Positions 43,657 through 54,345 of a stretch of 64,000 nt of DNA are shown piece by piece. The stretch spans positions 186,001 through 250,000 of the forward strand of contig JADJXF010000012.1 in the NCBI GenBank assembly GCA_016715995.1. The letters are read 5' to 3'. How positions within the stretch are numbered: position 1 is the stretch's first letter; the number at the start of each line of letters is the position of its first letter. The position numbers were made by a program, and so were the translations under genes. The stretch is from Flavobacteriales bacterium. Lineage in GTDB: Bacteria; Bacteroidota; Bacteroidia; Flavobacteriales_F; PHOS-HE28. The notes under the pieces were generated by a model that was not told where the DNA came from, made no database searches, and was given only the letters and a program-made list of their open reading frames with translations.

Positions 43657-46191
43657 TCAGAGTTCGCCAAGATCTATGCCGATCGTGAAATGGAATTGGC
43701 TCTTCGCCATTTGCGGCGCAGTGGGCACATCGTCCAGGCGCCAGCCGTAGTCCAGGCCCATAGGCCCGAACATCGGCAGGAAGAGCCGAAGGCCGACGCC
43801 AGCGCTGCGATAGAGCTTGAAGGGATTGAAGGAATCAAAGGTGCCCCAGGTATTGCCCGCCTGCGCGAAGGCCAAGGTGTAGATGGTGGCCTGCGGGTTG
43901 AGCGAAACGGGGAACCGAAGCTCCGCTGTGTACTTGCTCACGATGAAGTTCCCGGTCTGCGGAGAGAGCGAGAAGTCATCGTAGCCGCGCAGGCCCACGA
44001 TCTCACGGCCGTCGAGTTGGAATCCGGTGAGGGCGGCGCCGCCGAGGTAGAAGCGCTCGAAGGGCGAGTCGCCGATGGCATCGCTGTAACGGCCCAGGAA
44101 TCCCCAGCCCGCGCGCGTCATGAGCACCAGGTTATGGCCGGTCTTGCTGTTGCTGAGCTTGTTGAACCACTGGGTGGTGAACTTCCATTTGTGGAACTCG
44201 GCCCAATTGTACCGCTGGTCCGGTGGCATCGAGGCGTAGTCCTTGTCGGTATTGAAGAGCGATATCGGCGGCGTGGCCTTGAGCGAGAGCGTGACGTCCG
44301 AGCCACTGCGCGCGAAGAAGGGCTGGTCCACCGAGTTGCGCGACAGCGAGAGCTGGTAGGCCAGCACGTTGCTCTTCCCATCGGTGAATGAGAAGACCAC
44401 CTGCCCGCTGCTGAAGTTCTGCAGGTCGTAGAGCTGGTAGCTCAGCGTCTGACGAAGGATGAAGTAGTCGTCGGGCCATTGGAGCCGTTTGCCAAGGCCG
44501 AGCGTGGCCCCGTAAATCACCAACGATTGGCGGGCGGGATTGCGGATCCGCCCGTCTTCCGTGCTCACGTAGCGCTTCTCGCCGTTGCTCTGGACCGAGG
44601 CATACGCGGAGAAGCTCAGCGAGTTGGGCTTCCTCCCGCCAAGCCAAGGCTCCACGAACGACATGCTGTAGCTCTGGAAGAAGCGACCGTTGGTCTGTGC
44701 GCGCAGGTTCAATGTCTGCCCGTCTCCGCTGGGCAGTGGTTGGTAAGCGGATGGGTCGCCGATCTTCCGAAGGCTGAAGTTGGTGAACGAGAGGCCCAAG
44801 CTCATCACCAGACGGCCGGCCCCCCAGCCACCGCTCAGCTCCAACCGGTCGCTCGGCTTCTCCTCCACGGTGTACTCCAGGTCCACCAGGCCCGTGCGCT
44901 GATCTGGTATGGGATTGACGCCGAGCTTCTCCGGGTCGAAATATCCCAACTGGGCCAGCTCGCGCTGGGTTCGTATCACTAGGCTGCGGTCGAAGAGCTG
45001 GCCGGGCTTCGTGCGGATCTCGCGGCGCACCACATGCTCATTGGTTTTGGAATTGCCCTTGATGATAACGTTCCGGATGCGGTACTGCCGTCCTTCGCGG
45101 ATGCGGATCTCCAGGTCGATGCTGTCACCTTCGGCCACCATCTCCACCGGCTCCGGATAGAAGGAGAGGTAGCCGTCGTCCATGTACAGCGAGCTGACGT
45201 CGCGGCCAGTGGGGTTCATGTACAGGCGGCTGTCGAGGATCTTCTTGCTGTACACATCCCCGCGCTTGATGTTCAGGATGCTATCGAGCCTGGTGCTGCG
45301 GTGCTTGGTGTTGCCCGTCCATGTGATGTTCCGGAAGTGGAAGCGGTTGCCCTCATCCACCTTCACCTCCACCCGCACGCGTTTCGGACTCACGTAATAC
45401 ATCGTGTCGCCGGTGATGACGGCGTTGCGATAGCCCTCGTTGTTGTACACGTTCACCACGTTGGCCTTGTCGGCCTTGTACAGGTTCGCGATGAACTTGC
45501 TTCCACCGAAGATGTTGTACCAGCGCTTGCGCCTCGTCTTCTTCATCGCCCGGCGCAGACGCGCATCGCTCAGCGCCTGGTTGCCCTCGAACTCCACATC
45601 CTTGATCTTGATGCGCGGGCCGCGGTCCACGTCGATGAGCAGGAACACGCTGTTCTCGAAGGCCGATGGCAGCGTGTCCGCGTACTCCTTGAAGCTGACG
45701 TCGGCCTTGAGGTAGCCCTTCTCCACGTAATGCGCGCGGATCGCATGGCGGGCGCGCGCGATCAACGCCTCGTTCACCTGCTGGCGCCGCACCAGCCCGG
45801 CCATCTCATCGAGCTTCTCCGATTCGTTGCGGGTCACGCCGCTGCTGTACTTCCACCGCGAGAGCAACGGCTTCTCCACCACGATGATGTTCAGGAAGAT
45901 CGTCCTCCCACGGATCTCCGCGGCCTCTATGCGCACGTCGCTGAAGAGCTTCTGGCTCCAGAGGTTCCGGATGGCCCGGCCGAAGCGCTCACCGGGCACC
46001 TCAATCTTGTCACCCACCTGCAGGCCGGCGAAGAGCTTCACGGCGTTGGCATCCACCGTACGCACGCCGCTCACGGTGATGCCGCCGATCTCGTAGGTCT
46101 GGGGCATTCCGTAGTCCATGGCGGGCGGCCGCTCCACCTGGGCACTGGCGGAAAGGCACAACAGCACGAAAGGGAGGAGCAGCAGGCGCAT
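43657..46191 (-). CDS. bamA: Outer membrane protein assembly factor BamA
   Basis: The 844-residue protein has a signal peptide, several POTRA domains (ITVSGVRTVDANAV, VEFEGNQALSDARL, ITWTGNTKHRS, VIIKGNSKTNEHV) and a C-terminal 16-strand barrel ending HFTIGIDLGEL. It inserts beta-barrel proteins into the outer membrane. Its position beside two ompH chaperones and uppS is typical for Bacteroidota. Confidence 0.95.
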   Translation of the reverse strand: MRLLLLPFVLLCLSASAQVERPPAMDYGMPQTYEIGGITVSGVRTVDANAVKLFAGLQVGDKIEVPGERFGRAIRNLWSQKLFSDVRIEAAEIRGRTIFLNIIVVEKPLLSRWKYSSGVTRNESEKLDEMAGLVRRQQVNEALIARARHAIRAHYVEKGYLKADVSFKEYADTLPSAFENSVFLLIDVDRGPRIKIKDVEFEGNQALSDARLRRAMKKTRRKRWYNIFGGSKFIANLYKADKANVVNVYNNEGYRNAVITGDTMYYVSPKRVRVEVKVDEGNRFHFRNITWTGNTKHRSTRLDSILNIKRGDVYSKKILDSRLYMNPTGRDVSSLYMDDGYLSFYPEPVEMVAEGDSIDLEIRIREGRQYRIRNVIIKGNSKTNEHVVRREIRTKPGQLFDRSLVIRTQRELAQLGYFDPEKLGVNPIPDQRTGLVDLEYTVEEKPSDRLELSGGWGAGRLVMSLGLSFTNFSLRKIGDPSAYQPLPSGDGQTLNLRAQTNGRFFQSYSMSFVEPWLGGRKPNSLSFSAYASVQSNGEKRYVSTEDGRIRNPARQSLVIYGATLGLGKRLQWPDDYFILRQTLSYQLYDLQNFSSGQVVFSFTDGKSNVLAYQLSLSRNSVDQPFFARSGSDVTLSLKATPPISLFNTDKDYASMPPDQRYNWAEFHKWKFTTQWFNKLSNSKTGHNLVLMTRAGWGFLGRYSDAIGDSPFERFYLGGAALTGFQLDGREIVGLRGYDDFSLSPQTGNFIVSKYTAELRFPVSLNPQATIYTLAFAQAGNTWGTFDSFNPFKLYRSAGVGLRLFLPMFGPMGLDYGWRLDDVPTAPQMAKSQFHFTIGIDLGEL

Positions 46192-46195
46192 CCGG

Positions 46196-47032
<837 letters not shown>

Positions 47033-47967
47033 TCCGAGAAACGGCTGATGATGTAGGTGATGCTTACCCCGGAATAGACGTACCAGTCGCGGGTGTTGGG
47101 GTCTCCCCGGGACCGGCCGGTGTTGCTATGCCCGGGAATAGCGTCCTCCAGGCCGCTACGGTCGGCCATCTCAGCGGAGAGCGGCCCGTTCTCGAAGGCC
47201 AGCCTGGCGTTGTCGTAATAGGTGCCGCTCACATCGTCGATGTAATCGGTCCAGGTACGGCGCAAGCCCCATTCAACCTGGATGTCCACACGTCCAAAGT
47301 TGAACTTGAACCCGGCTCCGAAGGGGATGGCCATTTGGTCCACCTTGTACGGTTCGCTGCCATTGCTGGTGCCTTGGCCCTCGGTGCCGAGCTGCACTAG
47401 ATCATACCATGTGTCATCGAGCTGGGCCTGCGGGTTCGCCCGGAAATACGCCAGACCACCGAAGACGAAGGGCGTCCACTTCTTCCCCTCCTTGCCCCGA
47501 AGCCGATATTTGAAGAAGTTGATTTCCAGCAGCAGCGCCGTCTCGATGAGGCGCGATCTGAAATGCAGGTTGCGCGCGAGCTGAAGGCTGTCGTCCGAGT
47601 TGCTATCGTAGGCCTGCAAGGTCCCGTAGATCCCTTGAAAGCGGAGCGCGTAACGTTCGTTGAAATTGTGCCGGAACACGATGCCGCCGGCCAGCTTCTT
47701 GTCCTTGGGGAAATGCCGGTACGGGTTCAGGTCGCCGATGTAATAGGAGAAGCCGCCGGTGATGCCCAATTCATTCACTTGGGCGAATGCGCCGGAACCG
47801 AGGATCACGGCAAACAGAAGGATGTACCTGCGGAGCATCGGGGGCCTAACGTCGGCCTCCGGTCGATGGTATCCATCCGGCGGAAGCCGGGCGAAGTTAT
47901 CGGTTGACCCGCAGCGGCAGGAAGCCACTGGGACTGCGGCCGTTAACAATCGTGAAAACCGTATGTG

Positions 47968-48852
47968 CTATCGTCCTGCGCTGCGCAGATCCAGCCCCCA
48001 GTTGAGCTTATCGCGCAGCGTGCGCAGGAAATCGTGACCCTCGAACTGCACCATCCGCACCGGGAAGGGAGCGCGCCGCACCGTGACGACGGTCTGGCCA
48101 TCGATGGTGTGGCTGCGGGCATCCAGGTTCAGCAGGCAGAGGTCGGCGCGGGCCGCGAGCTGCAACCGGATGGTGTAGTGGTCGGGCACCACGAAGGGAC
48201 GGACATTCAGGTTGTGCGGCGAGATGGGGTTGATCACCAGCGCATCGCTTGTCGGGTAAAGGATCGGGCCGCCGCAGCTAAGGGAATACGCAGTGCTGCC
48301 GGTGGGCGTGGCAATGATGAGCCCGTCGGACCAGTAGGTGTTGAGGAAATCATCGCCCAGATGCACATGCACCGAGATCATGCTGCTCGTATCGCGCTTG
48401 TGGATGCTCACTTCGTTGAGGGCGAAGTTGTCCGTGCCGAGCAGCGCATCGTGGCCTATGACCTCCAAGAGCGAGCGGTCCTGCAGGGCGTACCGGCCTT
48501 CCTTCAACGCGGCAAGCGCCTCATCCACTTCTTCCAGCCGCACGTTGCTGAGGAAACCCAGCCTCCCAAGGTTGATGCCCAGCACCGGGATGCCTGCGCG
48601 GCCCAACAGCGCCACGCTATCGAGCAGCGTTCCGTCGCCGCCGAGGCTGATGCAGAGGTCGAGGTCCTGTCGCTCTATGTCGCGCTCGGCCATGACTGCC
48701 GCGGTGACCGACTCGCCGCACCGGGAGAGCCACTCAGCCAAGCCGGTGGCGAGCACCGGTTCAATGGCTGCCGACCGCATTCGGGCCAGTACGTCCGACA
48801 CCACCGGCGCCATGGCCTGCTCCATCCCACGCCCGTTCACCGCTGCCCGCAT
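47968..48852 (-). CDS. nadK: NAD kinase
   Basis: NadK phosphorylates NAD to NADP. The 294-residue protein begins MRAAVNGRGMEQAM (ATG 48852, 2 bp after the Omp85 gene's stop). The catalytic GGDGTLLDSV, the NEVSIHKRDTSSM region and the SDGLIIATPTGSTAYSLS motif are present. The longer frame upstream is antisense noise. Confidence 0.95.
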   Translation of the reverse strand: MRAAVNGRGMEQAMAPVVSDVLARMRSAAIEPVLATGLAEWLSRCGESVTAAVMAERDIERQDLDLCISLGGDGTLLDSVALLGRAGIPVLGINLGRLGFLSNVRLEEVDEALAALKEGRYALQDRSLLEVIGHDALLGTDNFALNEVSIHKRDTSSMISVHVHLGDDFLNTYWSDGLIIATPTGSTAYSLSCGGPILYPTSDALVINPISPHNLNVRPFVVPDHYTIRLQLAARADLCLLNLDARSHTIDGQTVVTVRRAPFPVRMVQFEGHDFLRTLRDKLNWGLDLRSAGR

Positions 48853-48854
48853 GA

Positions 48855-50267
48855 TCAGAAAGGTTGTGTGAAATGTAGGAAGAAGCCATGCTCGCCGCGC
48901 GCGTTGAGCGTGTACTCGGCGCGCAGCACCTGATCGTAGCTCGTGACCAGGTCCAGCCCGGCGCCATAGCCGCTCATCCAAGCGCCAGCGAGGAAATTGG
49001 CATCGACATAGCGGCTATCCCAAACGCGGCCCGCGTCAGCGAAGAGGTTGAGGTAGAGCGCGAGATAAAGCGTGCGGAAGGCCTCATGCGGCATCGCTTC
49101 CACACGGCCGGTGCGCGGCTTGAACAGCTGCCAGACCACGTTGGCCTTGCCCAAAGCGAAGTGCTCGCCATCAATCACGTAATACTCGTAGCCACGCACG
49201 TAATTGGCGTAACCGAGACCTTCCTGGACATAGTAGGGTGGCGTGCCCCAGGTGTGCTTGCCTCTCAGCCCCAGCGCCAAGGTCACCGGGTCGCTGATCC
49301 GCCACCATTTGCGCACGGTGGCATTCGCCGTGGTGATCGATGGCGCATTCTGCTCCACAAGACCAAGCCCGAGGCGATCGAAGCGCAACTCAGCGAAATG
49401 CCCTTCGCGCGGGAAGACCCGCAGGTCGCGACGGTCCCACGTGATGCCATACCCGGCGTGGAGGAAGCCGGTCGTACTGGCCGTGCCGCGGAAGTAATCA
49501 ACCGCCGTAGTGCTCACGGTGTCACCTACCTCGGCGTGGACGCCCCCGAAGCGGAAATGGTGCCGTATGTCGTGCGCGCGCCGCAGCGTCACCTCCATGT
49601 CCGCCTTGCGCTCGATGCGATTGGGGCCCGACGGGTTCCGGAGCAGGATGCGCTTGTTGTCAAGGGTGCCAGCGTTCACCTCGGCCTGTTCGATGTAGCC
49701 CCCACCCACGCTCATGCCCCAACGCTGCCGCGCATCGATGCCAGGCACTTTGTACCGCATGGCGAACTGGCGGGCATAGCCGAATTGGGCACGCACATAC
49801 ACGGTCTCGTTCCGTCCGCGGAAATTGAACTTGTTCACCGCCAGTCCGAAGTTCACCCGGTCGGGATCGCGTTGAAAGGTGTTCCACCAGGTATTGAAGT
49901 TCGGATCGGCGAGCTGGAAGATGGGCGAGGGCCAGATCGTCCACCGCTCATTCACCGTCACCTCCACCATCGCATGGCGCATGTCGATGTAAACAGGAAG
50001 CACCGTCACGGTGTTGAAGAGCCCGGTGTTCATCAGGTTCTGCCGGCTGCGGTCCAATAGGCCATAGAACACGGCTGCGGCCACCGTGTCATTCTCCTGC
50101 ACGACCAGCTCACGCAGCACGATGCGCTCCTTGGTGGCGCGGTTCCCGATGATGGTGATCCCTACAATACGGACATCCTGCGCCCTGGGCAACGCATCCT
50201 GCGCCTCGCCCACGCACGCCGCCCCGATCAAGAGCAGCGGCAGGAGCGTTCGCAGCGGGCGGATCAC
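48855..50267 (-). CDS. Omp85-family outer membrane protein with POTRA domain
   Basis: The 470-residue protein has a signal peptide, a POTRA-like unit (VGITIIGNRATKERIVLREL) and a barrel ending FFLHFTQPF. It is about half the length of BamA and has only one or two POTRA units. So it is a second Omp85 paralogue, perhaps for a subset of substrates or for lipid or protein export. It is coupled to the CBS gene upstream (50264-50267) and to nadK downstream. Confidence 0.8.
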   Translation of the reverse strand: MIRPLRTLLPLLLIGAACVGEAQDALPRAQDVRIVGITIIGNRATKERIVLRELVVQENDTVAAAVFYGLLDRSRQNLMNTGLFNTVTVLPVYIDMRHAMVEVTVNERWTIWPSPIFQLADPNFNTWWNTFQRDPDRVNFGLAVNKFNFRGRNETVYVRAQFGYARQFAMRYKVPGIDARQRWGMSVGGGYIEQAEVNAGTLDNKRILLRNPSGPNRIERKADMEVTLRRAHDIRHHFRFGGVHAEVGDTVSTTAVDYFRGTASTTGFLHAGYGITWDRRDLRVFPREGHFAELRFDRLGLGLVEQNAPSITTANATVRKWWRISDPVTLALGLRGKHTWGTPPYYVQEGLGYANYVRGYEYYVIDGEHFALGKANVVWQLFKPRTGRVEAMPHEAFRTLYLALYLNLFADAGRVWDSRYVDANFLAGAWMSGYGAGLDLVTSYDQVLRAEYTLNARGEHGFFLHFTQPF

Positions 50268-50926
50268 AGGTTGATGTAGCGCATCAGCTCCTCGTACCGA
50301 CCGCGCAGGTCATCGTGGAGCTTGCTGCCCTGATAGGCGGTCTTCACGAAAATCTCGTAGCGCTCGAAACTGCGGAGCACGTCGCTGATGTCTTCGCGGT
50401 TCAGCTTCAGGGTGACCTCGATCCGCGTCGAGTCAGGCAGGACGTGCGTGAAGACACTGAGCACTTTGGCGTCGTTCGCCTCCACCAGCCTGGCGATCTC
50501 GTGCAGGCTGTAGTCAATCTGGTTCATCTCCAGCACCACCACGCTGCCCGGTTCCTGGATGTTGGTGACCTGCGCGAGGCGCTTCAAGGCCTCATGCTCG
50601 GTGATGGCGCCTTGATACACGCCCATGTCGTCGAGCACCGGCACCACCGTGAGGCCCCGTTCACTGAAGAGCTTCATCACCTCATAGATGTGCTGGCCGC
50701 TGCGTGCGTAGGGTATCTCCACGCTGTCCATCACCGCTGAAACGGCCGCCCGCGCATCGTTCCGGTCCACGAGATCCAAGTCCTTCACGATGCCCACCAA
50801 CCGCTGGCCTTCCACCACAGGCAGATGGCCCACCTTGAACTCCTCCATCCAGTCGAGCGCGCGGCCGATATCGTCCTGCGGACGCAGGGGCGGGATGTCG
50901 GCGGTGATGAGGTCGATGGCATGCAT
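50264..50926 (-). CDS. CBS-domain protein
   Basis: The 220-residue protein has two CBS motifs (about 8-60 and 68-125: VGHLPVVEGQRLVGIV and LTVVPVLDDMGVYQGAI). A C-terminal half with an ACT-like pattern follows (IEVTLKLNREDISDVLRSFER). CBS pairs usually bind adenosyl nucleotides. The start is ATG 50926. It leads the operon CBS-Omp85-nadK. A TACTTTG element (50981-50987, minus strand) lies 54 nt upstream. Confidence 0.82.
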   Translation of the reverse strand: MHAIDLITADIPPLRPQDDIGRALDWMEEFKVGHLPVVEGQRLVGIVKDLDLVDRNDARAAVSAVMDSVEIPYARSGQHIYEVMKLFSERGLTVVPVLDDMGVYQGAITEHEALKRLAQVTNIQEPGSVVVLEMNQIDYSLHEIARLVEANDAKVLSVFTHVLPDSTRIEVTLKLNREDISDVLRSFERYEIFVKTAYQGSKLHDDLRGRYEELMRYINL

Positions 50927-50952
50927 GGCGAAAGCGTGGTTCCGGGCGCCGC

Positions 50953-50960
50953 TACTTTTG
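50953..50960 (+). promoter_or_regulatory. TAnnTTTG -7 element of pdxJ
   Basis: TACTTTTG is an exact consensus match, 39 nt upstream of the GTG start. It faces the CBS-gene promoter across 20 bp. Confidence 0.5.
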
Positions 50961-50980
50961 CGCTCCGCAGCAGGGCGGGT

Positions 50981-50987
50981 CAAAGTA
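50981..50987 (-). promoter_or_regulatory. -7 element of the CBS-Omp85-nadK operon
   Basis: Minus-strand TACTTTG (one n fewer than consensus, or TTACTTTG with one mismatch). It points left through the pdxJ promoter. Confidence 0.45.
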
Positions 50988-50999
50988 ACGGAACGAGGC

Positions 51000-51713
51000 G
51001 TGACACGACTGAGCGTCAACATCAACAAGCTGGCCACGTTGCGGAACGCGCGCGGCGGCAACAATCCGGATGTGCTGCGCTGGGCAGTGGATCTGCAGCG
51101 CTTCGGCGCGCAGGGCATCACGGTGCATCCGCGTCCCGACGAGCGGCACATCCGGCGCGACGATGTGCGGGCGCTGCGGCCGCGGGTGACCACCGAATTC
51201 AACATCGAGGGCTATCCCGGCCCGGACTTCATCGCTCTGGTGCTCGAAGTGCGCCCGGACCAGGTGACGCTCGTGCCCGATCCCCCGGGTGTGCTCACCA
51301 GCAATGCCGGCTGGGACGCGTCTGCCGAGAAAAGCCTGCTACGCGATGTGATCAAGCGCTTCAAGTCCGAGGGCATTCGCACTTCCTTATTCATGGGCAC
51401 CGACCTGGAACAGATCGCACACGCTTCGGATACCGGCACCGACCGCATCGAACTCTACACGGAGCCATACGCAGCCGGTTACCACCGCGATCGCGCCGCA
51501 GCTGTGGCACCCTTCGCGGCCGCCGGAGCACGAGCCACCCAGTTGGGATTGGGCCTGAATGCCGGGCACGACCTTGATCGGGATAACCTGCGCTACTTCG
51601 TCGGCAAGGTGCCCGGGGTGCTTGAGGTCTCCATCGGCCACGCGCTGGTGTGCGACGCGCTCACCTTCGGCATGGAGAACACCGTTCAACTGTATCTGCG
51701 CGAACTCCGATGA
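51000..51713 (+). CDS. pdxJ: Pyridoxine 5'-phosphate synthase PdxJ
   Basis: PdxJ closes the ring of vitamin B6 from 3-amino-2-oxopropyl phosphate and deoxyxylulose phosphate. The 237-residue protein starts at GTG 51000 (TRLSVNINKLATLRNARGG follows), which matches the family N terminus; the longer frame does not. QGITVHPRPDERHI, the TEFNIEGYP strand and the C-terminal GHALVCDALTFGM are diagnostic. It overlaps the next hydrolase gene (ATGA). Confidence 0.95.
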   Translation: MTRLSVNINKLATLRNARGGNNPDVLRWAVDLQRFGAQGITVHPRPDERHIRRDDVRALRPRVTTEFNIEGYPGPDFIALVLEVRPDQVTLVPDPPGVLTSNAGWDASAEKSLLRDVIKRFKSEGIRTSLFMGTDLEQIAHASDTGTDRIELYTEPYAAGYHRDRAAAVAPFAAAGARATQLGLGLNAGHDLDRDNLRYFVGKVPGVLEVSIGHALVCDALTFGMENTVQLYLRELR

Positions 51714-52504
51714 GCTCGGCTGACCTGCATTACCGGCGGCTCGGACCGGAAGGCGCCACACCGGTGGTGATCCTGCACGGCCTCTTCGGCACGAGCGACA
51801 ATTGGGGCACTGTCGGCAAGGAGCTGGGCGAACCGACGACCGCCGGGGCGCAGGCGCTGGATGTCTTGCTCGTGGACCTGCGCGACCACGGCCGTTCACC
51901 GCACACCGAGGCCACCTCCTACCCGTTGATGGCCTCCGATGTGCATGCACTGGTGACGCGTCTCGGATTGAAGGACATCGTACTGGTGGGGCATAGCATG
52001 GGCGGCAAGGCGGCGATGGTCTTCGCGCAGCAGTGGCCCGGATTGCTCAAGCACCTTGTGGTGATCGACATCAGCCCGAAGGAGCACGCGAACAACCACG
52101 CGCACATCATCCACGCGCTCCGCTCGGCTGATCTGGATGGCGACCGCACACGGAAGGAGGTCGAAGCGCACCTCGCGCTGCACGTGAAGGAACCGGGCGT
52201 GGTGCAGTTCCTGCTGAAGAACCTCTACTGGAAAGAGGACGGCCGGCTCGCCTGGCGCGTGAACGTGTCACTGATCGAACGCGACCTCGCTGCGATACTC
52301 GCGCCCATCGGGCCGGAAACAGTGCGCGTGCCGACCCTCTTCGTGCGCGGCGGCCAGAGCGACTACATCCTGCGCGAGGATATCCCGGCGATCAAGGAGC
52401 AATTCCCGAACAGCAGGGTTGAGACCGTGCCTTACGCAGGCCATTGGGTGCACGCGCAAGCGCCTGACGAGGTTATCGCGATGATCCGAACCGCGACCGC
52501 ATGA
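51710..52504 (+). CDS. Alpha/beta hydrolase (YbfF-like)
   Basis: The 264-residue protein has HGLFGTSDNWG near the N terminus, a DLRDHGRSPH motif, the nucleophile GHSMGGKAAM, and catalytic His in YAGHWVHAQAPDEV. This pattern fits the YbfF esterase-like group. The start ATG at 51710 overlaps the pdxJ stop, and its own stop overlaps the next gene. Confidence 0.9.
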   Translation: MSSADLHYRRLGPEGATPVVILHGLFGTSDNWGTVGKELGEPTTAGAQALDVLLVDLRDHGRSPHTEATSYPLMASDVHALVTRLGLKDIVLVGHSMGGKAAMVFAQQWPGLLKHLVVIDISPKEHANNHAHIIHALRSADLDGDRTRKEVEAHLALHVKEPGVVQFLLKNLYWKEDGRLAWRVNVSLIERDLAAILAPIGPETVRVPTLFVRGGQSDYILREDIPAIKEQFPNSRVETVPYAGHWVHAQAPDEVIAMIRTATA

Positions 52505-53130
52505 GGCTCCTGCTGCTTGCCATCCTCTGCTCCGGTTCTGCGGCGATGCACGCACAGATGGACACCGTCTGGGTGCCCTATCACGGCGGCATGGACCTGC
52601 GCGAAGGCGTGTACCTCGATTTCCGCGCCTTCCGCCTGAATGCGCCCTCGGTTCCGCTGGCGCGGCTGCGCGATGACCAAGGCCAACCGGTGACCGATGT
52701 ACGAAGTGTGCTGAGCAAATTGCAGCAGCTGACCGACAGCGGCATCGTGCAAAGGCTGCGCATGGACCGCATCTGGGGCTTCTGCCACAACGATGCGGTG
52801 TATGTGGCCGCTGGAAACGGCTTCTACCGCATCGGCCTGATGGGCAGCTTGGCGCACATGGTGTACGAGCAGAACTACCGCGACTGGGATCCGTACCTCT
52901 ATGGCTATGGCACGGTGACCCGCACCGTGCTCGTGCAGCAGCTCATCGACATGGAGACCGGACGGGTGCTGCCTTTCAACGCTGCGGGCATGGATGCAGC
53001 GCTCACGCATGACCCGGTGCTGCAAGAGGAGTTCCGCAACCTTTCCAAGAAGCAACGCAACGGGAACGAGGCTCTCTTCCGATTCCTCCGGCTCTCCAAC
53101 GAGCGCAGACCTTTGCTCCTGCCGCAATAG
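52501..53130 (+). CDS. Secreted protein of unknown function
   Basis: The 209-residue protein has a signal peptide (LLLLAILCSGSAAMHAQ) and no family I recognise. Tyr/Trp-rich segments (YVAAGNGFYRIGLMG, YEQNYRDWDPYLYGYG) suggest a compact beta-rich fold. It is translationally coupled to the hydrolase upstream (ATGA at 52501-52504). Confidence 0.65.
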   Translation: MRLLLLAILCSGSAAMHAQMDTVWVPYHGGMDLREGVYLDFRAFRLNAPSVPLARLRDDQGQPVTDVRSVLSKLQQLTDSGIVQRLRMDRIWGFCHNDAVYVAAGNGFYRIGLMGSLAHMVYEQNYRDWDPYLYGYGTVTRTVLVQQLIDMETGRVLPFNAAGMDAALTHDPVLQEEFRNLSKKQRNGNEALFRFLRLSNERRPLLLPQ

Positions 53131-53179
53131 GGCCGTTGCGCGCAACTGGCACAATCTTCGTCCAACGCTCGCACCGGTC

Positions 53180-53186
53180 TAATTTG
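53180..53186 (+). promoter_or_regulatory. Candidate -7 element of the endonuclease/phosphatase gene
   Basis: TAATTTG resembles TA-n-TTTG, 22 nt before the ATG at 53209. Confidence 0.35.
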
Positions 53187-53208
53187 GCCGCCCTTTCTCC
53201 CCCACCCG

Positions 53209-54252
53209 ATGCGCTCATTCACCCTCCACATTTGCTTCTTACTGCTCTGCGCCGCCTACGGACAGTCGAAGCAGGAATTCGTGCCTGCACTGGTGGGCTT
53301 CTACAACGTGGAGAACCTCTACGACACGCTCGATGCGCCCGGCGTGGATGACGCGGAGTTCCTGCCCGGCAGCGCCAAGCAATGGGGCAGCGCTCGTTAC
53401 TTGAGGAAGCTGGACAAGACCGCCGGGGTCATCGCCGCTGTGGGCAAGGAACTGCACCCGCAAGGCCTGGCCATCCTCGGACTGTCCGAGGTCGAGAACC
53501 GCAGCGTGGTGGAGGACCTGGTGGCCCGCGAGCCGCTGAAGAAGCGTGGCTACCGCGTCGTGCTCGAGGATGGCCCGGACCGGCGCGGCGTGGATGTGGC
53601 ACTGGTGTACAACCCCTCGCTCTACCGCGTGTATGCCCACCGAAGCTATCGTCTGCGCATGGCGGATACCAGCTTCCGCACACGCGACCAGCTGCTGGTG
53701 AGCGGCGTGCTCGATGGTGACACCACGCACGTGATCGTGGCCCACTGGCCTTCACGGCGAGGCGGCGAGAAGCGCAGCGAGCCCAACCGCAAGGCCGCTG
53801 CGGAGCTCGGACGGCACATCATCGATTCACTGATGGCGATCAACGCCAACGCGCGCATCCTGTACATGGGCGACTTGAACGATGATCCTGTGAACGCGAG
53901 CGTGACGCGATTCCTTCGCGCCAGCGGCGACAAGGCGAAGGCGGTGAATGGCGCGTTCTACAACCCGATGTACGATCCCTATCAGAAGGGCATCGGCACG
54001 CTGGCTTGGCGCGACTCCTGGAACCTCTTCGACCAGATCGTGGTGTCACCGGGCCTGGTCACCGGCGCGGGCGGGCAGTACCGGTACTACGGCGTGCGCA
54101 TCTTCAACGAGCCGTACCTGCGCCAGCAGGAAGGGAACTTCGCAGGTTATCCGTTCCGCACCTTCGTGGGCGACACCTATCAGGATGGCTACAGCGATCA
54201 CTTCCCCGTGTTCCTCGTGCTGGTGAAGGAGGTGAGCAAGGCCGCACCGTAG
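53209..54252 (+). CDS. Secreted endonuclease/exonuclease/phosphatase-family protein
   Basis: The 347-residue protein has a signal peptide (FTLHICFLLLCAAYGQ) and the EEP catalytic set: FYNVENLYD, GLSEVENR (metal-binding Glu), HWPSRRGG, MGDLNDDP and the terminal SDHFPV. The fold covers DNases, sphingomyelinases and phosphatases, and the substrate is open. Export to the periplasm or beyond makes nucleic-acid scavenging plausible. Confidence 0.9.
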   Translation: MRSFTLHICFLLLCAAYGQSKQEFVPALVGFYNVENLYDTLDAPGVDDAEFLPGSAKQWGSARYLRKLDKTAGVIAAVGKELHPQGLAILGLSEVENRSVVEDLVAREPLKKRGYRVVLEDGPDRRGVDVALVYNPSLYRVYAHRSYRLRMADTSFRTRDQLLVSGVLDGDTTHVIVAHWPSRRGGEKRSEPNRKAAAELGRHIIDSLMAINANARILYMGDLNDDPVNASVTRFLRASGDKAKAVNGAFYNPMYDPYQKGIGTLAWRDSWNLFDQIVVSPGLVTGAGGQYRYYGVRIFNEPYLRQQEGNFAGYPFRTFVGDTYQDGYSDHFPVFLVLVKEVSKAAP

Positions 54253-54345
54253 CGCACCATCTTGTGCATCCGTTTCCTTCGACGACCGAAGGCGGAATGT
54301 AACCGCAGCCATTCCGGAGCGTCGTAGCACATAGTCGCTTTCACC

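Noticed and set aside
54253..54345. Terminator before the DUF5694-like gene
   Set aside because: Two 6-bp stems are present but neither has a T-tract, and the stems are too short to claim.
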